Assembly (NCBI GenBank): GCA_963849885.1
Contig: CAWKIV010000020.1
Span: 62,001-126,000, forward strand
Source of the DNA: CADCTP01 sp963849885
GTDB taxonomy: Bacteria; Actinomycetota; Actinomycetes; Mycobacteriales; CADCTP01
DNA: 64,000 nucleotides
Direction: 5' to 3'
Both the position numbers and the translations under genes were made by a program. Shown here one piece after another: positions 25,476-34,593 of the stretch. Each line of letters opens with the position of its first letter. Position 1 is the stretch's first letter. The notes under the pieces were generated by a model, which saw only the letters and a program-made list of their open reading frames with translations, had not been told where the DNA came from and did no database searches.

Positions 25476-27056
25476 TCACAGGCCGAGGTCGGCCGGGCGG
25501 ACCGGCGCCGACAGCCGGTCGTACACCGTGTAGAGGCCGACCCGGGTGCTGCGGAAGGCGATGCCGCGGTCGGTGAGCGCGGCCCGGATCCGCTCCCCGG
25601 TGCCGTCGTGGTCGCTGCCGACGTAGGCCGGCGCGGGCCCGGCGACGACCTCGGCCTGCGCGGCCGGGAAGCGGGGGACGCCGGCGAAGACGCCGACCAC
25701 GAGCCGGTCGCCGGCCAGATACTGCAGCGGCATCGCGGTCCAGTAGCCGGCCCAGACCCGGGTCTCGCCGGCGGCGACGAGGTGGTCGGTGAGCTGGCGC
25801 AGCACCGCGTCCCGGTTGCGGGTGCTCGGCTGGTGCAGCGCCTGGTCGCGGAAGAAGCCGAAGCTCAGCACCGCGGCGGCCGCGACCGCGAGCGCCGTCG
25901 CCACCCGCCCGGCCCGGCGGGTCAGCGGGGCCAGCGCGGCCAGCCCGACGCACAGCACCGGGTAGGTGACCAGCAGGTAGCGCGGCGTGCCGGTGTACCA
26001 GGTGCTGTCCGAGGCCACGTACAGCACGACCACGACCGGCGGCACCGCGAGCAGCAGGTCGGCCGGCCGGCGCCCGGCCACCCGCAGCCGCCAGAAGTCG
26101 CGCAGCCCGGCCCGGCGGGCGACCGCGACCGCGTACGCGCCGGTCAGCGCCACCAGGACCGCGACCTGGAGCGGCAGCCAGAGGCCACCCTCGCCGTGGG
26201 GGTAGGCCACGCCCACGTACTCGCGGAGCACCGGCTCGACCAGGTTGCCGAACCGCTGCGGGACCGAGGAGGCCTCGGCCGGCTCCGGCGGGATCGGCAG
26301 GGTCCGGTGCCGGAGCAGCCAGCCGAGCAGCGGCAGCGCACCGGCCACCGCGCCGCCGACCGCGGCGGCCCACCGGCGGGCGTCCCGGCCGAGCACCGGC
26401 AGCAGCCAGACCGCCGCCGGGACGAGGACGTAGAGCGCGGTCGGCGACGTCCAGACCGCGAGCCCCGCGGCCAGCCCGGTGCCGGCCAGCCACCGGTCGG
26501 CCCGCGGGGCCGCTGATGGCTGGCCCGCCCGCAGCGCGCCGTAGAGGACCGCCACGGTCAGCGTCTGCCCGACCACGTAGAAGCCGAGCGCGGTCACCGA
26601 GCCGACCACGTTGAACCACGGCGACACCGCGAAGAGCACCGCGGCGACCGCGGCCCGGGGCCGGTCGCCGAGCACCCGCTCGGCCAGCAGCTGGACCAGC
26701 ACGCAGGTCACCATGCTGAGCGCGACCAGGGGCAGCCGCAGCGTCCAGGCCGTCTGCGGCATCGGCACCAGCAGGTACGCGGCCGCCTGCAGGTACTGCT
26801 CCAGGGTGCCGCCGTAGTCCTGCCCGGCGTAGAAGACGTAGTGCCGGCCGGCCAGGATCTCCCGGACCATCAGCCCGGTGGTGGCCTCGTCCGCGTTGAA
26901 CTGCACGGCCGGCCCGCCGAGATACCAGAGCCGGGCGGCGGCGCACAGCAACGCCGCGGGCAGCAGCCGGGCGGCGGGCCGCAGCCGGGCCATGGATCGC
27001 AGCCGGGCCATGGATCGCAGCCGGCCCGCGGGCCGCGACCGGAGCGCGGCCGTCAC
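25476..27056 (-). CDS. GT-C type membrane glycosyltransferase (ArnT/PMT-like)
   Basis: 526 residues with about ten membrane helices. The first outer loop has the acidic pair in FNADEATTGLMVREIL (Asp and Glu near residues 54-56) typical of polyprenyl-phosphate-sugar-dependent GT-C enzymes, followed by YGGTLEQYLQAAAYLLVP. These transfer sugars outside the membrane to lipids, proteins or polymers. The N-terminus is made of a short Arg-rich repeat (RSMARL) from duplicated 18-bp units. The GTG start at 27056 overlaps the DUF3037 stop by 4 bases (GTGA). Confidence 0.82.
   Translation of the reverse strand: MTAALRSRPAGRLRSMARLRSMARLRPAARLLPAALLCAAARLWYLGGPAVQFNADEATTGLMVREILAGRHYVFYAGQDYGGTLEQYLQAAAYLLVPMPQTAWTLRLPLVALSMVTCVLVQLLAERVLGDRPRAAVAAVLFAVSPWFNVVGSVTALGFYVVGQTLTVAVLYGALRAGQPSAAPRADRWLAGTGLAAGLAVWTSPTALYVLVPAAVWLLPVLGRDARRWAAAVGGAVAGALPLLGWLLRHRTLPIPPEPAEASSVPQRFGNLVEPVLREYVGVAYPHGEGGLWLPLQVAVLVALTGAYAVAVARRAGLRDFWRLRVAGRRPADLLLAVPPVVVVLYVASDSTWYTGTPRYLLVTYPVLCVGLAALAPLTRRAGRVATALAVAAAAVLSFGFFRDQALHQPSTRNRDAVLRQLTDHLVAAGETRVWAGYWTAMPLQYLAGDRLVVGVFAGVPRFPAAQAEVVAGPAPAYVGSDHDGTGERIRAALTDRGIAFRSTRVGLYTVYDRLSAPVRPADLGL
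26980..27033. repeat. 18-bp tandem repeat in the 5' end of the GT-C gene
   Basis: Two exact copies of CGCAGCCGGGCCATGGAT (26980-26997, 26998-27015) and a third degenerate copy (27016-27033). The unit length is a multiple of three, so copy number changes the N-terminal tail by six residues at a time without a frameshift. Confidence 0.85.
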
Positions 27057-27445
27057 CCGGCGACCGGCAGCACCAGCAGCCGGAGCAGCCGGTCCGCGTC
27101 CGCGTCCGGATCGCTGGTCAGCCCGGTGTGCACCGGCCCTGGCTGCACCACCGTGCTGCGCGGCGCGGTCAGCCAGCGGAACCGCCGGCCGAGATCCTCC
27201 CGGGCCGGCGGGCCGGCGTCCGGGTCGCCGCCGCAGATGTCCGCGGCCGCCTGCAGCGCCCGGTCGACGACGGCCGGGTCCGCGTCCGGGTCCAGCGCCC
27301 GCAGCCGGTCCACGTCCAGGTGGATGCGGGAGCCGAGGTAGTCCAGCGGCCGGCAGTAGAGCAGCACGCCGGCGTTCATCAGCTCGCCGCGGTCCACCCG
27401 GGGCACCACCCGGAGCACCGCGTACTCGAAGACGTGCCGGGTCAC
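27053..27445 (-). CDS. DUF3037 family protein
   Basis: 130 residues. The opening VFEYAVLRVVPRVDRGELMNAGVLLYCR is the DUF3037 hallmark, followed by IHLDVDRLRALDPDADPAVV. In many bacteria DUF3037 is encoded directly after a HipA-like kinase, as here. The GTG start at 27445 overlaps the HipA-like stop (GTGA), and its own stop overlaps the GT-C start. The role is unknown; constant pairing suggests it acts with the HipA-like protein. Confidence 0.88.
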   Translation of the reverse strand: MTRHVFEYAVLRVVPRVDRGELMNAGVLLYCRPLDYLGSRIHLDVDRLRALDPDADPAVVDRALQAAADICGGDPDAGPPAREDLGRRFRWLTAPRSTVVQPGPVHTGLTSDPDADADRLLRLLVLPVAG

Positions 27446-28251
27446 CGGTCGCCCAGCCAGTCGAGGGTGGGCCGGCGGCGCGGGGTGCGCTCGGCGTCGC
27501 CCACCGCGGCCGCGGCGACCAGCGCCGGCAGCCACTCGGCCCGGGCGGCCAGCCGGGCCCGCAGCTGGTCGGCGTACGCCGCCCGCGGCCCGGCCGGGTC
27601 GGTCAGCCACTCGTCCGGCACGTCCGCCACCGCCGCCCGCAGCACCTCGTCGGTGACCAGCGGGGCGAGCGCGGCGTCGGCGGCGGCCACGTCCGGCCGG
27701 CAGCCGGCCAGGACGTGGTCGCGGGCGTCGTACGGCCGGGTGGCCCAGCCGCCGGCCCCGGCCCAGCTGTGCTGGAAGGTCAGGGTCGCTCCGTGGTCGA
27801 TGAGGTGCAGCCGGCCGTGCCAGTAGAGCAGGTTGGGGTTGCGCCAGGTCCGGTCCACGTTGCCGACCAGCGCGTCGAACCACAGCACCCGGCCGGCCAG
27901 CGCCGGGTCCACCGCGAACGCGGCCGGGTCCAGGTCGAAGGCGCCGGGCAGGTAGTCCATGCCGAGGTTGAGCCCGCCGCTGGCCCGCAGCAGGTCCTGC
28001 ACCTCCTCGTCCGGCTCGCCGGCGGCCAGCGCCGGGTCGACGGCGACGGTGACCAGGTCCGGCACCGGCAGCCCGAGCGCCTGGGCCAGCCGGCCGGCGA
28101 CCACCTCGGCCACCAGCGTCTTGGCGCCCTGCCCGGCGCCGACGAACTTCACCACGTAGGTCCCGAGGTCGTCGGCCTCCATCAGCCCCGGCAGCGACCC
28201 GCCCTCACGCAGCGGCGTCACGTACCGGGTCGCGGTGACATGCGGCAGCAC
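27442..28251 (-). CDS. HipA-like kinase-fold protein
   Basis: 269 residues. The Lys-containing segment TYVVKFVGAGQGAKTLVAEVVAGRLAQALGL, the catalytic region VLWFDALVGNVDRTWRNPNLL and the metal segment LHLIDHGATLTFQH match HipA/PI4K-like kinases. There is no HipB-type antitoxin; instead a DUF3037 gene follows with a 4-base overlap. Phosphorylation of a target is plausible but unproven, and the substrate is unknown. The start GTG is at 28251. Confidence 0.85.
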   Translation of the reverse strand: MLPHVTATRYVTPLREGGSLPGLMEADDLGTYVVKFVGAGQGAKTLVAEVVAGRLAQALGLPVPDLVTVAVDPALAAGEPDEEVQDLLRASGGLNLGMDYLPGAFDLDPAAFAVDPALAGRVLWFDALVGNVDRTWRNPNLLYWHGRLHLIDHGATLTFQHSWAGAGGWATRPYDARDHVLAGCRPDVAAADAALAPLVTDEVLRAAVADVPDEWLTDPAGPRAAYADQLRARLAARAEWLPALVAAAAVGDAERTPRRRPTLDWLGDR

Positions 28252-28274
28252 GACCCCGGACCCTACGGCGGTCG

Positions 28275-28484
28275 CTACTCCTCGTCGTCCGGAGCGGCGT
28301 GGTCGGGCACGCCCGGGGTCGGGTCCCGGGACAGGTCGATGAGCGGGCGCTCGCCCGCGTCGTCCGGCGCCAGGTGGTCGGGCTCGCCCGGGGTGGGGTC
28401 GCGGGACAGGTCGATCTTCGACCGGTCCGGGAACCCGGATCCGGTCTCGTCGGCACCGGCCTGCTCAGGCTGCTCGGACGCCAT
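28275..28484 (-). CDS. 69-residue acidic protein with a duplicated 19-residue motif
   Basis: ATG at 28484 follows a perfect AGGAGGT with 4 bases spacing. After an acidic Gln/Glu-rich start, the unit IDLSRDPTPGxPDHxAPDD occurs twice (residues 24-42 and 49-67). There is no hydrophobic core, so it is probably disordered. The repeat could bind a partner bivalently. It lies 24 bases upstream of the HipA-like gene in the same direction. Family not recognised. Confidence 0.75.
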   Translation of the reverse strand: MASEQPEQAGADETGSGFPDRSKIDLSRDPTPGEPDHLAPDDAGERPLIDLSRDPTPGVPDHAAPDDEE

Positions 28485-28527
28485 GCGCACCTCCTGCGGG
28501 GTCAAGGGCACGCAGACCCTAGCCCGC

Positions 28528-30363
28528 TCACCGGTTGACCATCGCGGCGAGGAAGACCTTGCCGATGTCCGCCGGGTCCCGGGCCACATAGGTGCGTCCC
28601 CCGGCCGCCGCGGCCGCCTGGTTGAGCGCGCCCACGTCCGCGTCCCGCCCGTACGCGATGAAGATGACGGTCACCGGCCGCTTCGGGTCCCGGCCCTGCC
28701 GCAGCGTGCGGACCAGCTCGGGCAGCGACCGCCCGGCGGCGTCCTCGTTCTTGCCGTCGGTCATCACCATCAGCACGTTCTGCTGGTCCGGGCGCCACGC
28801 CCGCTGCGCCTGCCGGTAGCCGGCGTCGATGGTGTCGTAGAGCCCGGTCCCGCCGACCGAGCGCATGCCGCCGACCGCGGCGATCACCGCGTCCCGCTGG
28901 GTCGCCCGGCCGACCGGCGTGCCGAGCGGCCGCGCCGGGACCAGCTCGCGGTGGTCCACCGACCCGGACAGCCGGGAGGAGAACTCCCACAGCCCGATCT
29001 GGGACCGCACGTTGAACAGCCGCACCGCCTGCACGGCCGCCCGCTGGAAGACCGCCAGCTTGGAGATCGGCAGCCCGGGCGCCCGCTCGGCCATCGAGCC
29101 GGACGTGTCGATGACCGCGAGCAGCTTCGCCGGCCGGCGCAGCGCCCGCCAGCGGACCAGCGCCTGGGCCGCCTGCGACGCCGCCGGCAGCGGGCGCGTC
29201 GGGTAGGTCCGGGCCACCGTGCGGGCGTCCGCGGCCGCCGCCGGCATCGCCGCCGTGGACCGGTCCCGGTCCCGGAAGCCGGCCCGCGCGTACGCCTCCC
29301 GGCCGGCGGTGCCGAGCGCGAAGTCGGCGAAGTCGCGCACCACCTGCTGCCGCTCCGGCGTGCTCCACGGCCCGCGCAGCACCAGGAACGGGTGGTTGGC
29401 GTCGGGCACGCCCTCGGCCGGGTAGAGCGGGACCAGCTGCCGCCCCCCGGCCTCCACAGCGGCCGCGTTGTGCGCGAGCACCGCCTGCTCGGTGGCCGGG
29501 AAGGCGGACAGCGCGGCCGGCCCGCCGGTCCGGGCCAGCAGCTGCTCGGTGTCCGGCGCGTGCACCGCGACGGACCGCTCCAGCAGCAGCGCGTTGGCCA
29601 CCTCGGCCGGCGCGACCATCCCGTTCCGGTCGGCGTCGGTGACGGCCAGCAGCGTGTGCAGCGCCGCGGTGGACCGGGTCGGGTCGGTCATGCCGAGCAG
29701 GAAGCGGCCCCAGGCGCGGTGCCCGTACCGCCCCCAGGTCGGGTCCTCCCGGAGCCCGCCGAGCAGGGCCCGCCAGCTCGCCGGGCGGGCCGGCCAGCCG
29801 AGCGCGGCGGCCCGCTCCCGGGGCACCGCGATCACCACCGGGGTGGCGGCCAGCCCGACCCCGCTCGACGGCAGCGCGGCGGCGGCCTCCGGCCGGGTGG
29901 CGGCCAGCGCCGGCCACACCGCGGACTCCGGCGCCCAGGCGTCCGGGCGGGCGTCGGGCGCGGTGGACCCGAGCGTGGAGGCGACCGTCGCGGACGGCGC
30001 CGCGACCACCTCCACCTCGGCGCAGGCCGCCCCCACCCGCGGCTGGCCGAGCGACCACTCGGCCGCGATCCGGCGCAGCACCGGGGCGTGGTCCGGCGAC
30101 GCGACCACCGTGGCCGCGGCCCGCGGTCCGGCGCAGCTGGACCGTCCGGCCACCTGGGCCGGCAGCAGGGTGCCGGCGGTGAGGGCGGCCACCACGAGCA
30201 CCGCGACCCCGCCCGCCGCGGCCGCCGGCAGCAGCCAGGCCGGGCGGCGGCCCGCCGGCCGGCGCGACTCATACCACGGGACGTCCGGGTCCAGGTCCCG
30301 GCGATGCCGGCCTGACGTCACCACTCCTGCTGCTCCCATCCGCGCCACTGCCCATCCGGGCAA
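28528..30363 (-). CDS. Membrane-anchored solute-binding plus VWA domain protein
   Basis: 611 residues. One transmembrane helix lies at about 43-68. An outer domain at about 80-400 resembles a periplasmic solute-binding protein (TPVVIAVPRERAAALGWP, VLRGPWSTPERQQVVRDF). A von Willebrand A domain follows at about 412-608 with a complete MIDAS start, DTSGSM at 419-424, and later VMTDGKNED. Such proteins bind divalent metal and act in surface assembly or chaperoning; the partner is unknown. The exact start is uncertain: GTG/ATG options within the first 15 residues lack a clear ribosome site. Confidence 0.83.
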   Translation of the reverse strand: MPGWAVARMGAAGVVTSGRHRRDLDPDVPWYESRRPAGRRPAWLLPAAAAGGVAVLVVAALTAGTLLPAQVAGRSSCAGPRAAATVVASPDHAPVLRRIAAEWSLGQPRVGAACAEVEVVAAPSATVASTLGSTAPDARPDAWAPESAVWPALAATRPEAAAALPSSGVGLAATPVVIAVPRERAAALGWPARPASWRALLGGLREDPTWGRYGHRAWGRFLLGMTDPTRSTAALHTLLAVTDADRNGMVAPAEVANALLLERSVAVHAPDTEQLLARTGGPAALSAFPATEQAVLAHNAAAVEAGGRQLVPLYPAEGVPDANHPFLVLRGPWSTPERQQVVRDFADFALGTAGREAYARAGFRDRDRSTAAMPAAAADARTVARTYPTRPLPAASQAAQALVRWRALRRPAKLLAVIDTSGSMAERAPGLPISKLAVFQRAAVQAVRLFNVRSQIGLWEFSSRLSGSVDHRELVPARPLGTPVGRATQRDAVIAAVGGMRSVGGTGLYDTIDAGYRQAQRAWRPDQQNVLMVMTDGKNEDAAGRSLPELVRTLRQGRDPKRPVTVIFIAYGRDADVGALNQAAAAAGGRTYVARDPADIGKVFLAAMVNR

Positions 30364-30552
30364 ATGCCGCGGAGGAATTGAGACAGGTTACAGCGGGAAG
30401 AGCGGGATCAAGCGGACCAATCGGGTGATCTCCCCCGAAGGCAGCATCACAAAGCGTAGCCGAACGCGTACGGGCCCGGCCGCGGGGTCGATCCCGCGAC
30501 CGGGCCCGGTCGAGCGCTGCCCCGGCTCGGACGTTCCGGGCCGGGCGGGTCG

Positions 30553-31083
30553 TTACCGGACCGCGTCCTGCACCGTCCGGGCCACCGCCCGGTCGATCAG
30601 GTCGAGCACCTCGGTCCGGCGGCGCGCCGGCTCGTCGTTCCACCGGGCCAGCTCGCGGACCCGGGCGGCGCGGGCGGTGGGGTGCCCGACGTCGACCACC
30701 ACGGCCGGCCGGTCGTCCCGCTCGGCCAGCGCCGACCACAGCGCGTCCACCGCGTACCCGGCCGGGGCGCGGCGGGACCGCCGGTCCACCGCCGAGGCGG
30801 CGTGCGCGACCGAGCCGACCAGGCAGGCGCCGACCACGTCGGTGCGGGACAGCAGCAGCAGGCCGAACGGGCTCACCGGTCGCACCCGGCCCCGCCGGTC
30901 CCGCACCACGTAGAAGGCTTCCTGCACCCAGCCGGCGGCGACGAGGCCGCGGGCCCGCTCCAGCAGGCCCAGGGCATCGGCCAGCACCCGCTGCCGGTCC
31001 AGCTCGGCGGCGTCCCGGCCGGCGCGGGTGGCGACGTCGGGGGCGGGGTGGACGACGCGGTCAGGGGCGAGTCCCACGGCCAT
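30553..31083 (-). CDS. DUF6197-like protein
   Basis: 176 residues. LGLLERARGLVAAGWVQEAFYV, then GACLVGSVAHAAS and the end segment ARWNDEPARRRTEVLDLIDRAVA match the pattern of DUF6197 proteins common in actinomycetes. A basic central segment (VDRRSRRAPAGYAVDALW) replaces the usual linker. Function unknown. It diverges from pgm with 94 bases between the starts. Confidence 0.65.
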   Translation of the reverse strand: MAVGLAPDRVVHPAPDVATRAGRDAAELDRQRVLADALGLLERARGLVAAGWVQEAFYVVRDRRGRVRPVSPFGLLLLSRTDVVGACLVGSVAHAASAVDRRSRRAPAGYAVDALWSALAERDDRPAVVVDVGHPTARAARVRELARWNDEPARRRTEVLDLIDRAVARTVQDAVR

Positions 31084-31177
31084 GGCAGCCTCCCGGAGGT
31101 GCGCAGGTCGTCCGAGCGTACGCCCGCAGCATGTCGGTAGGGTTGCCTTCCCGTCACCGTCCGCGGAGGTCGCGCCG

Positions 31178-32821
31178 ATGCCCCTGTCCGACCGCGCCGG
31201 CCAGCCGGCGACGCCCGCCGACCTGGTGGACGTGCCCCGCCTGGTGACCGCCTACTACGCCGAGCATCCGGACGTCGGCGTCGCGGACCAGCGGGTCGCC
31301 TTCGGCACCTCCGGCCACCGCGGTTCCTCGCTGAGCCGGTCGTTCAACTCCGACCACATCGTCGCGACCAGCCAGGCGATCTGCGACTACCGGCAGCAGG
31401 CCGGCACCGACGGGCCGCTCTTCCTGGCCAAGGACACCCACGCGCTGTCCGAGCCGGCCTTCGTGGACGCGCTGGAGGTCTTCGCCGCCAACGGGGTGCG
31501 CGTCCTGGTCGACTCCCGGGACACGTACACGCCGACCCCGGCGCTGTCGCACGCGATCCTCGCGCACAACCGTGGCCGCAGCTCCGGGCTGGCCGACGGC
31601 GTGGTGATCACCCCGTCGCACAACCCGCCCCGGGACGGCGGCTACAAGTACAACCCGCCCAACGGCGGGCCGGCCGACACCGACATCACCCGCTGGGTCC
31701 AGGACCGGGCCAACGAGCTGCTCGGCGCCGGGCTGGCCGGCGTCCGCCGGGTGCCGTACGCGCGGGCCCGCGCCGCCGACACCACGGGCACGTACGACTA
31801 CGTGGACGCCTACATCGCCGACCTGCCGGCCGCGCTCGACCTGGACGCGGTGCGGGACGCCGGCGTGGTCATCGGCGCCGACCCGCTCGGCGGCGCCAGC
31901 GTGCCGTACTGGGGGGAGATCGGCTCCCGCTACGGGCTGGACCTGACCGTGGTCAACCCGCTGGTCGACCCGACCTGGCGCTTCATGACGCTGGACTGGG
32001 ACGGCAAGATCCGGATGGACTGCTCCTCGCCGTACGCGATGGCCTCGCTCATCGGCAACAAGGACACCTACCGGATCGCCACCGGCAACGACGCCGACGC
32101 CGACCGGCACGGCATCGTCACCCCGGACTCCGGCCTGCTCAATCCCAACCACTACCTCGCGGTCGCGATCTCCTACCTCTACGCGTACCGCGACGGCTGG
32201 GCCGGCGGCACCGCGATCGGCAAGACGATCGTGTCGTCGCGGATGATCGACCGGGTCGCGGCCGACCTGGGGCGGCGGCTGATCGAGGTGCCGGTCGGCT
32301 TCAAGTGGTTCGTGCCGGGGCTGCTGGACGGGTCGGTCGGCTTCGGCGGCGAGGAGAGCGCCGGCGCGTCCTTCCTGCGCCGCGACGGGTCGGTGTGGAC
32401 CACCGACAAGGACGGCATCCTGCTCGCCCTGCTCGCCGCCGAGATCACCGCGGTGACCGGGCGGACCCCCGGCGAGCTCTACCGGGAGCTGACCGGCCGC
32501 TTCGGCGACCCCGCGTACGCGCGGGTGGACGCGCCGGCGTCCCGGGAGGAGAAGGCGGCGCTGGCGAAGCTGTCCCCGGAGCAGGTCGCGGCGACGTCGC
32601 TCGCGGGCGACCCGATCACCGAGAAGCTCACCGCCGCGCCCGGCAACGGCGCCGCGATCGGCGGGCTGGTGGTGCGGACCGAGCAGGCCTGGTTCGCCGC
32701 CCGGCCGTCCGGGACCGAGGACGTCTACAAGGTGTACGCGGAGTCCTTCCGCGGGCCGGACCACCTGGCCCGGGTCCAGGAGGAGGCCCGCGCCGTCGTC
32801 TCCGCCGCGTTGGGTCAGTAG
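31178..32821 (+). CDS. pgm: Alpha-D-glucose-specific phosphoglucomutase
   Basis: 547 residues, matching E. coli Pgm (546). The active-site phosphoserine is Ser147 in GVVITPSHNPPRDGG, the metal loop is in ATGNDADADRHG, the sugar-binding loop is GFGGEESAGASF, and the phosphate-binding end is WFAARPSGTEDVYK. It interconverts glucose 1-phosphate and glucose 6-phosphate for glycogen and nucleotide-sugar synthesis. ATG at 31178 follows GGAGGT. Its last 7 bases overlap the convergent DUF3152 gene. Confidence 0.97.
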   Translation: MPLSDRAGQPATPADLVDVPRLVTAYYAEHPDVGVADQRVAFGTSGHRGSSLSRSFNSDHIVATSQAICDYRQQAGTDGPLFLAKDTHALSEPAFVDALEVFAANGVRVLVDSRDTYTPTPALSHAILAHNRGRSSGLADGVVITPSHNPPRDGGYKYNPPNGGPADTDITRWVQDRANELLGAGLAGVRRVPYARARAADTTGTYDYVDAYIADLPAALDLDAVRDAGVVIGADPLGGASVPYWGEIGSRYGLDLTVVNPLVDPTWRFMTLDWDGKIRMDCSSPYAMASLIGNKDTYRIATGNDADADRHGIVTPDSGLLNPNHYLAVAISYLYAYRDGWAGGTAIGKTIVSSRMIDRVAADLGRRLIEVPVGFKWFVPGLLDGSVGFGGEESAGASFLRRDGSVWTTDKDGILLALLAAEITAVTGRTPGELYRELTGRFGDPAYARVDAPASREEKAALAKLSPEQVAATSLAGDPITEKLTAAPGNGAAIGGLVVRTEQAWFAARPSGTEDVYKVYAESFRGPDHLARVQEEARAVVSAALGQ

Positions 32822-33612
32822 GCGACGGAAGGCCAGGGGTTGGCCGTGCAGCCGTAGAGCGACTTGCTCTGCTGCACCATCACCGGGGCCGGCGCCCCCG
32901 ACGCCGGGCAGCCCTTGTGGCCGTGCCCGAGCCGGTGGCCGACCTCGTGGTTGACCAGGTAGGCCCGGTAGTCGGCCATCCGGCCGGCGTACCAGGGCAC
33001 CGCGGTCGCCCACCGCCGCGCGTTGAGGATGACCTTGTCGCCGTTGCGGCAGGACAGCTGGCCGACCGTGTCCAGCGGCAGGCACAGCCGGTCGGTCAGC
33101 GCCGGCGAGGCGACGATGATGTCGAACGAGGCCGGCCCGTCGGTCCGGCTGAACGCGACCCCCTCGATCGGCTGCCAGCCGCGGCGGTCGGTGAGCACCC
33201 GGTGCACCTGCGCGGCCACGTCCGCGCCGTCCAGCGGCAGGCCCTGCTCGACCTCCACCCGGTAGGTCAGCGGACGGCCCGGACCGGCCGGCGGCACCCG
33301 GCCGGGCACCACCGCGAGCTTGCCGGACGCGGACACCGGCATCTCCACGGTGCCGGTCGGCCGGGCCGGGGTGCGGGTGGCGGTCGGCTTCGGCGTCCGG
33401 GTCGGGCTCGCCGCCGTGCCGGCCGGGGCGGCGGCCGGCGTGGCCGGAGCGGTCGGGGCGGCCGCCACCCCGGGCGCGGGTGACCCGGAGCCGGCCAGCT
33501 CGCCGTGCCCCATCGCCGGCCGGACGATCAGCACCAGGGCGACCACCGCCAGCACCGCGACGAGCCAGGACAGCCGCGACGGGCGGCCGGCGGAGGCGGA
33601 GTGGGTGGGCAC
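32815..33612 (-). CDS. DUF3152 secreted metalloprotease-like protein
   Basis: 265 residues. An N-terminal signal anchor (residues 14-32, LSWLVAVLAVVALVLIVRP) and a Thr/Pro/Ala-rich spacer precede the DUF3152 domain (about 100-265). That domain has the extended zinc signature NHEVGHRLGHGHKGCP and a downstream Met-turn-like VMVQQS, as in metzincins. Four cysteines (in CLPL, LSCRN, GCPAS and YGCTAN) could make two disulfides. It is probably anchored outside the membrane. Proteolysis has not been shown for the family, to my knowledge. Start ATG 33612. Confidence 0.88.
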   Translation of the reverse strand: MPTHSASAGRPSRLSWLVAVLAVVALVLIVRPAMGHGELAGSGSPAPGVAAAPTAPATPAAAPAGTAASPTRTPKPTATRTPARPTGTVEMPVSASGKLAVVPGRVPPAGPGRPLTYRVEVEQGLPLDGADVAAQVHRVLTDRRGWQPIEGVAFSRTDGPASFDIIVASPALTDRLCLPLDTVGQLSCRNGDKVILNARRWATAVPWYAGRMADYRAYLVNHEVGHRLGHGHKGCPASGAPAPVMVQQSKSLYGCTANPWPSVAY

Positions 33613-33654
33613 GACGCGCCAGTCTAGGCGGATCCGGCGGTTGCCGGGGTCCGC

Positions 33655-34548
33655 TCAGAAGCCGTCCAGGCCTTCGAGCGAGTCCGGCGCCTGCAGGCCC
33701 TGCCGCCGCCACAGCGGCACGCCGACCTGCAGCAGGTGCGCCACCGCGTCGTAGACCTCGTCGTCGTGCACGTCCGCGACGTGCACCTCGCAGGTCTCGT
33801 CGGAGGCCGCGTTCACCGCCTCGGCGACCCGCTGCGCGATGTCCTCCCCGCCGGTCCCCGGGTCGACCAGCACCAGCAGGATCCGCCAGGTCCGGCCGGC
33901 GGGCTCCTCCAGCCGGCGGAAGACCCGCAGCACTTCGAGCACCTCGGGCACTTCGAAGAGCGAGAGCACCACCGCGCAGTCGACCTGGTCCGGCAGCGCC
34001 GGACCGGGGAAATCGGTGAAGACGTCGTCGGGGCCGATCTCGTACGCCTCGTCGACCTCCAGGCCGGCGGCGATGTCCGCCACCGTCGAGATGTCCGTCG
34101 GGTCGAGGGGGAAACCCAACTCACCGCCTCCGTTCAACCAGGCATCGACATCCGGCGGCCACTTCTCGAACAGCGTGCCGACCGGGACCTCGGTCCACGG
34201 TGCGTCATCGGACAGGCGGTGCGCGAGCGCCATCTGGCGGTAAGAGGTGTAGACCAGGGCGTGTCGTCCCTCGGTGTCCGTGACGCATGGTAACCGGACA
34301 TCACCCGACTCGGCGGCCGCGAGACCGGGTTGGTCCAGCGGGCCGTCACCGTTGGTGTCCCCGGGCAACTGAGGGACGCAGAGCGTGGACCGGGCCAGCG
34401 CGCGCAACAGGGTGGCCCGGGCACCGGTCAGCACGGAGCGCGCGAAGACCCGCTCGAGATCGTTGACCGGCCGGAAGCCGAACTCAGCCCCGGGTGTGTC
34501 GGGGTGCTGCCCCGCTCCGGAGCGGTCGTTCGGTGCCTGGCTCGGCAC
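33655..34548 (-). CDS. SseB-like protein of a type VII secretion-associated locus
   Basis: 297 residues. The N-terminal half (RATLLRALARSTLCVPQLPG, then HALVYTSYRQMALAH, PVGTLFEKWPPDVDAWLNGG) is an SseB N-terminal domain. The C-terminal part (TWRILLVLVDPG, CEVHVADVHDDEVYDAVAHLL) looks like an SseB C-terminal domain. In actinomycetes SseB-like proteins sit beside WXG100/ESX-like genes, as here. It is the last gene of a four-gene minus-strand set. The start is GTG at 34548. Confidence 0.75.
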   Translation of the reverse strand: MPSQAPNDRSGAGQHPDTPGAEFGFRPVNDLERVFARSVLTGARATLLRALARSTLCVPQLPGDTNGDGPLDQPGLAAAESGDVRLPCVTDTEGRHALVYTSYRQMALAHRLSDDAPWTEVPVGTLFEKWPPDVDAWLNGGGELGFPLDPTDISTVADIAAGLEVDEAYEIGPDDVFTDFPGPALPDQVDCAVVLSLFEVPEVLEVLRVFRRLEEPAGRTWRILLVLVDPGTGGEDIAQRVAEAVNAASDETCEVHVADVHDDEVYDAVAHLLQVGVPLWRRQGLQAPDSLEGLDGF

Positions 34549-34593
34549 TGTCGGGCCCCCAGCTGGCGCGTCGGTGGCACACCCCGGGTCGGC

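Noticed and set aside
27442..28251. Classical HipBA toxin-antitoxin system
   Set aside because: There is no HipB-type helix-turn-helix gene next to the HipA-like gene; the partner is DUF3037.
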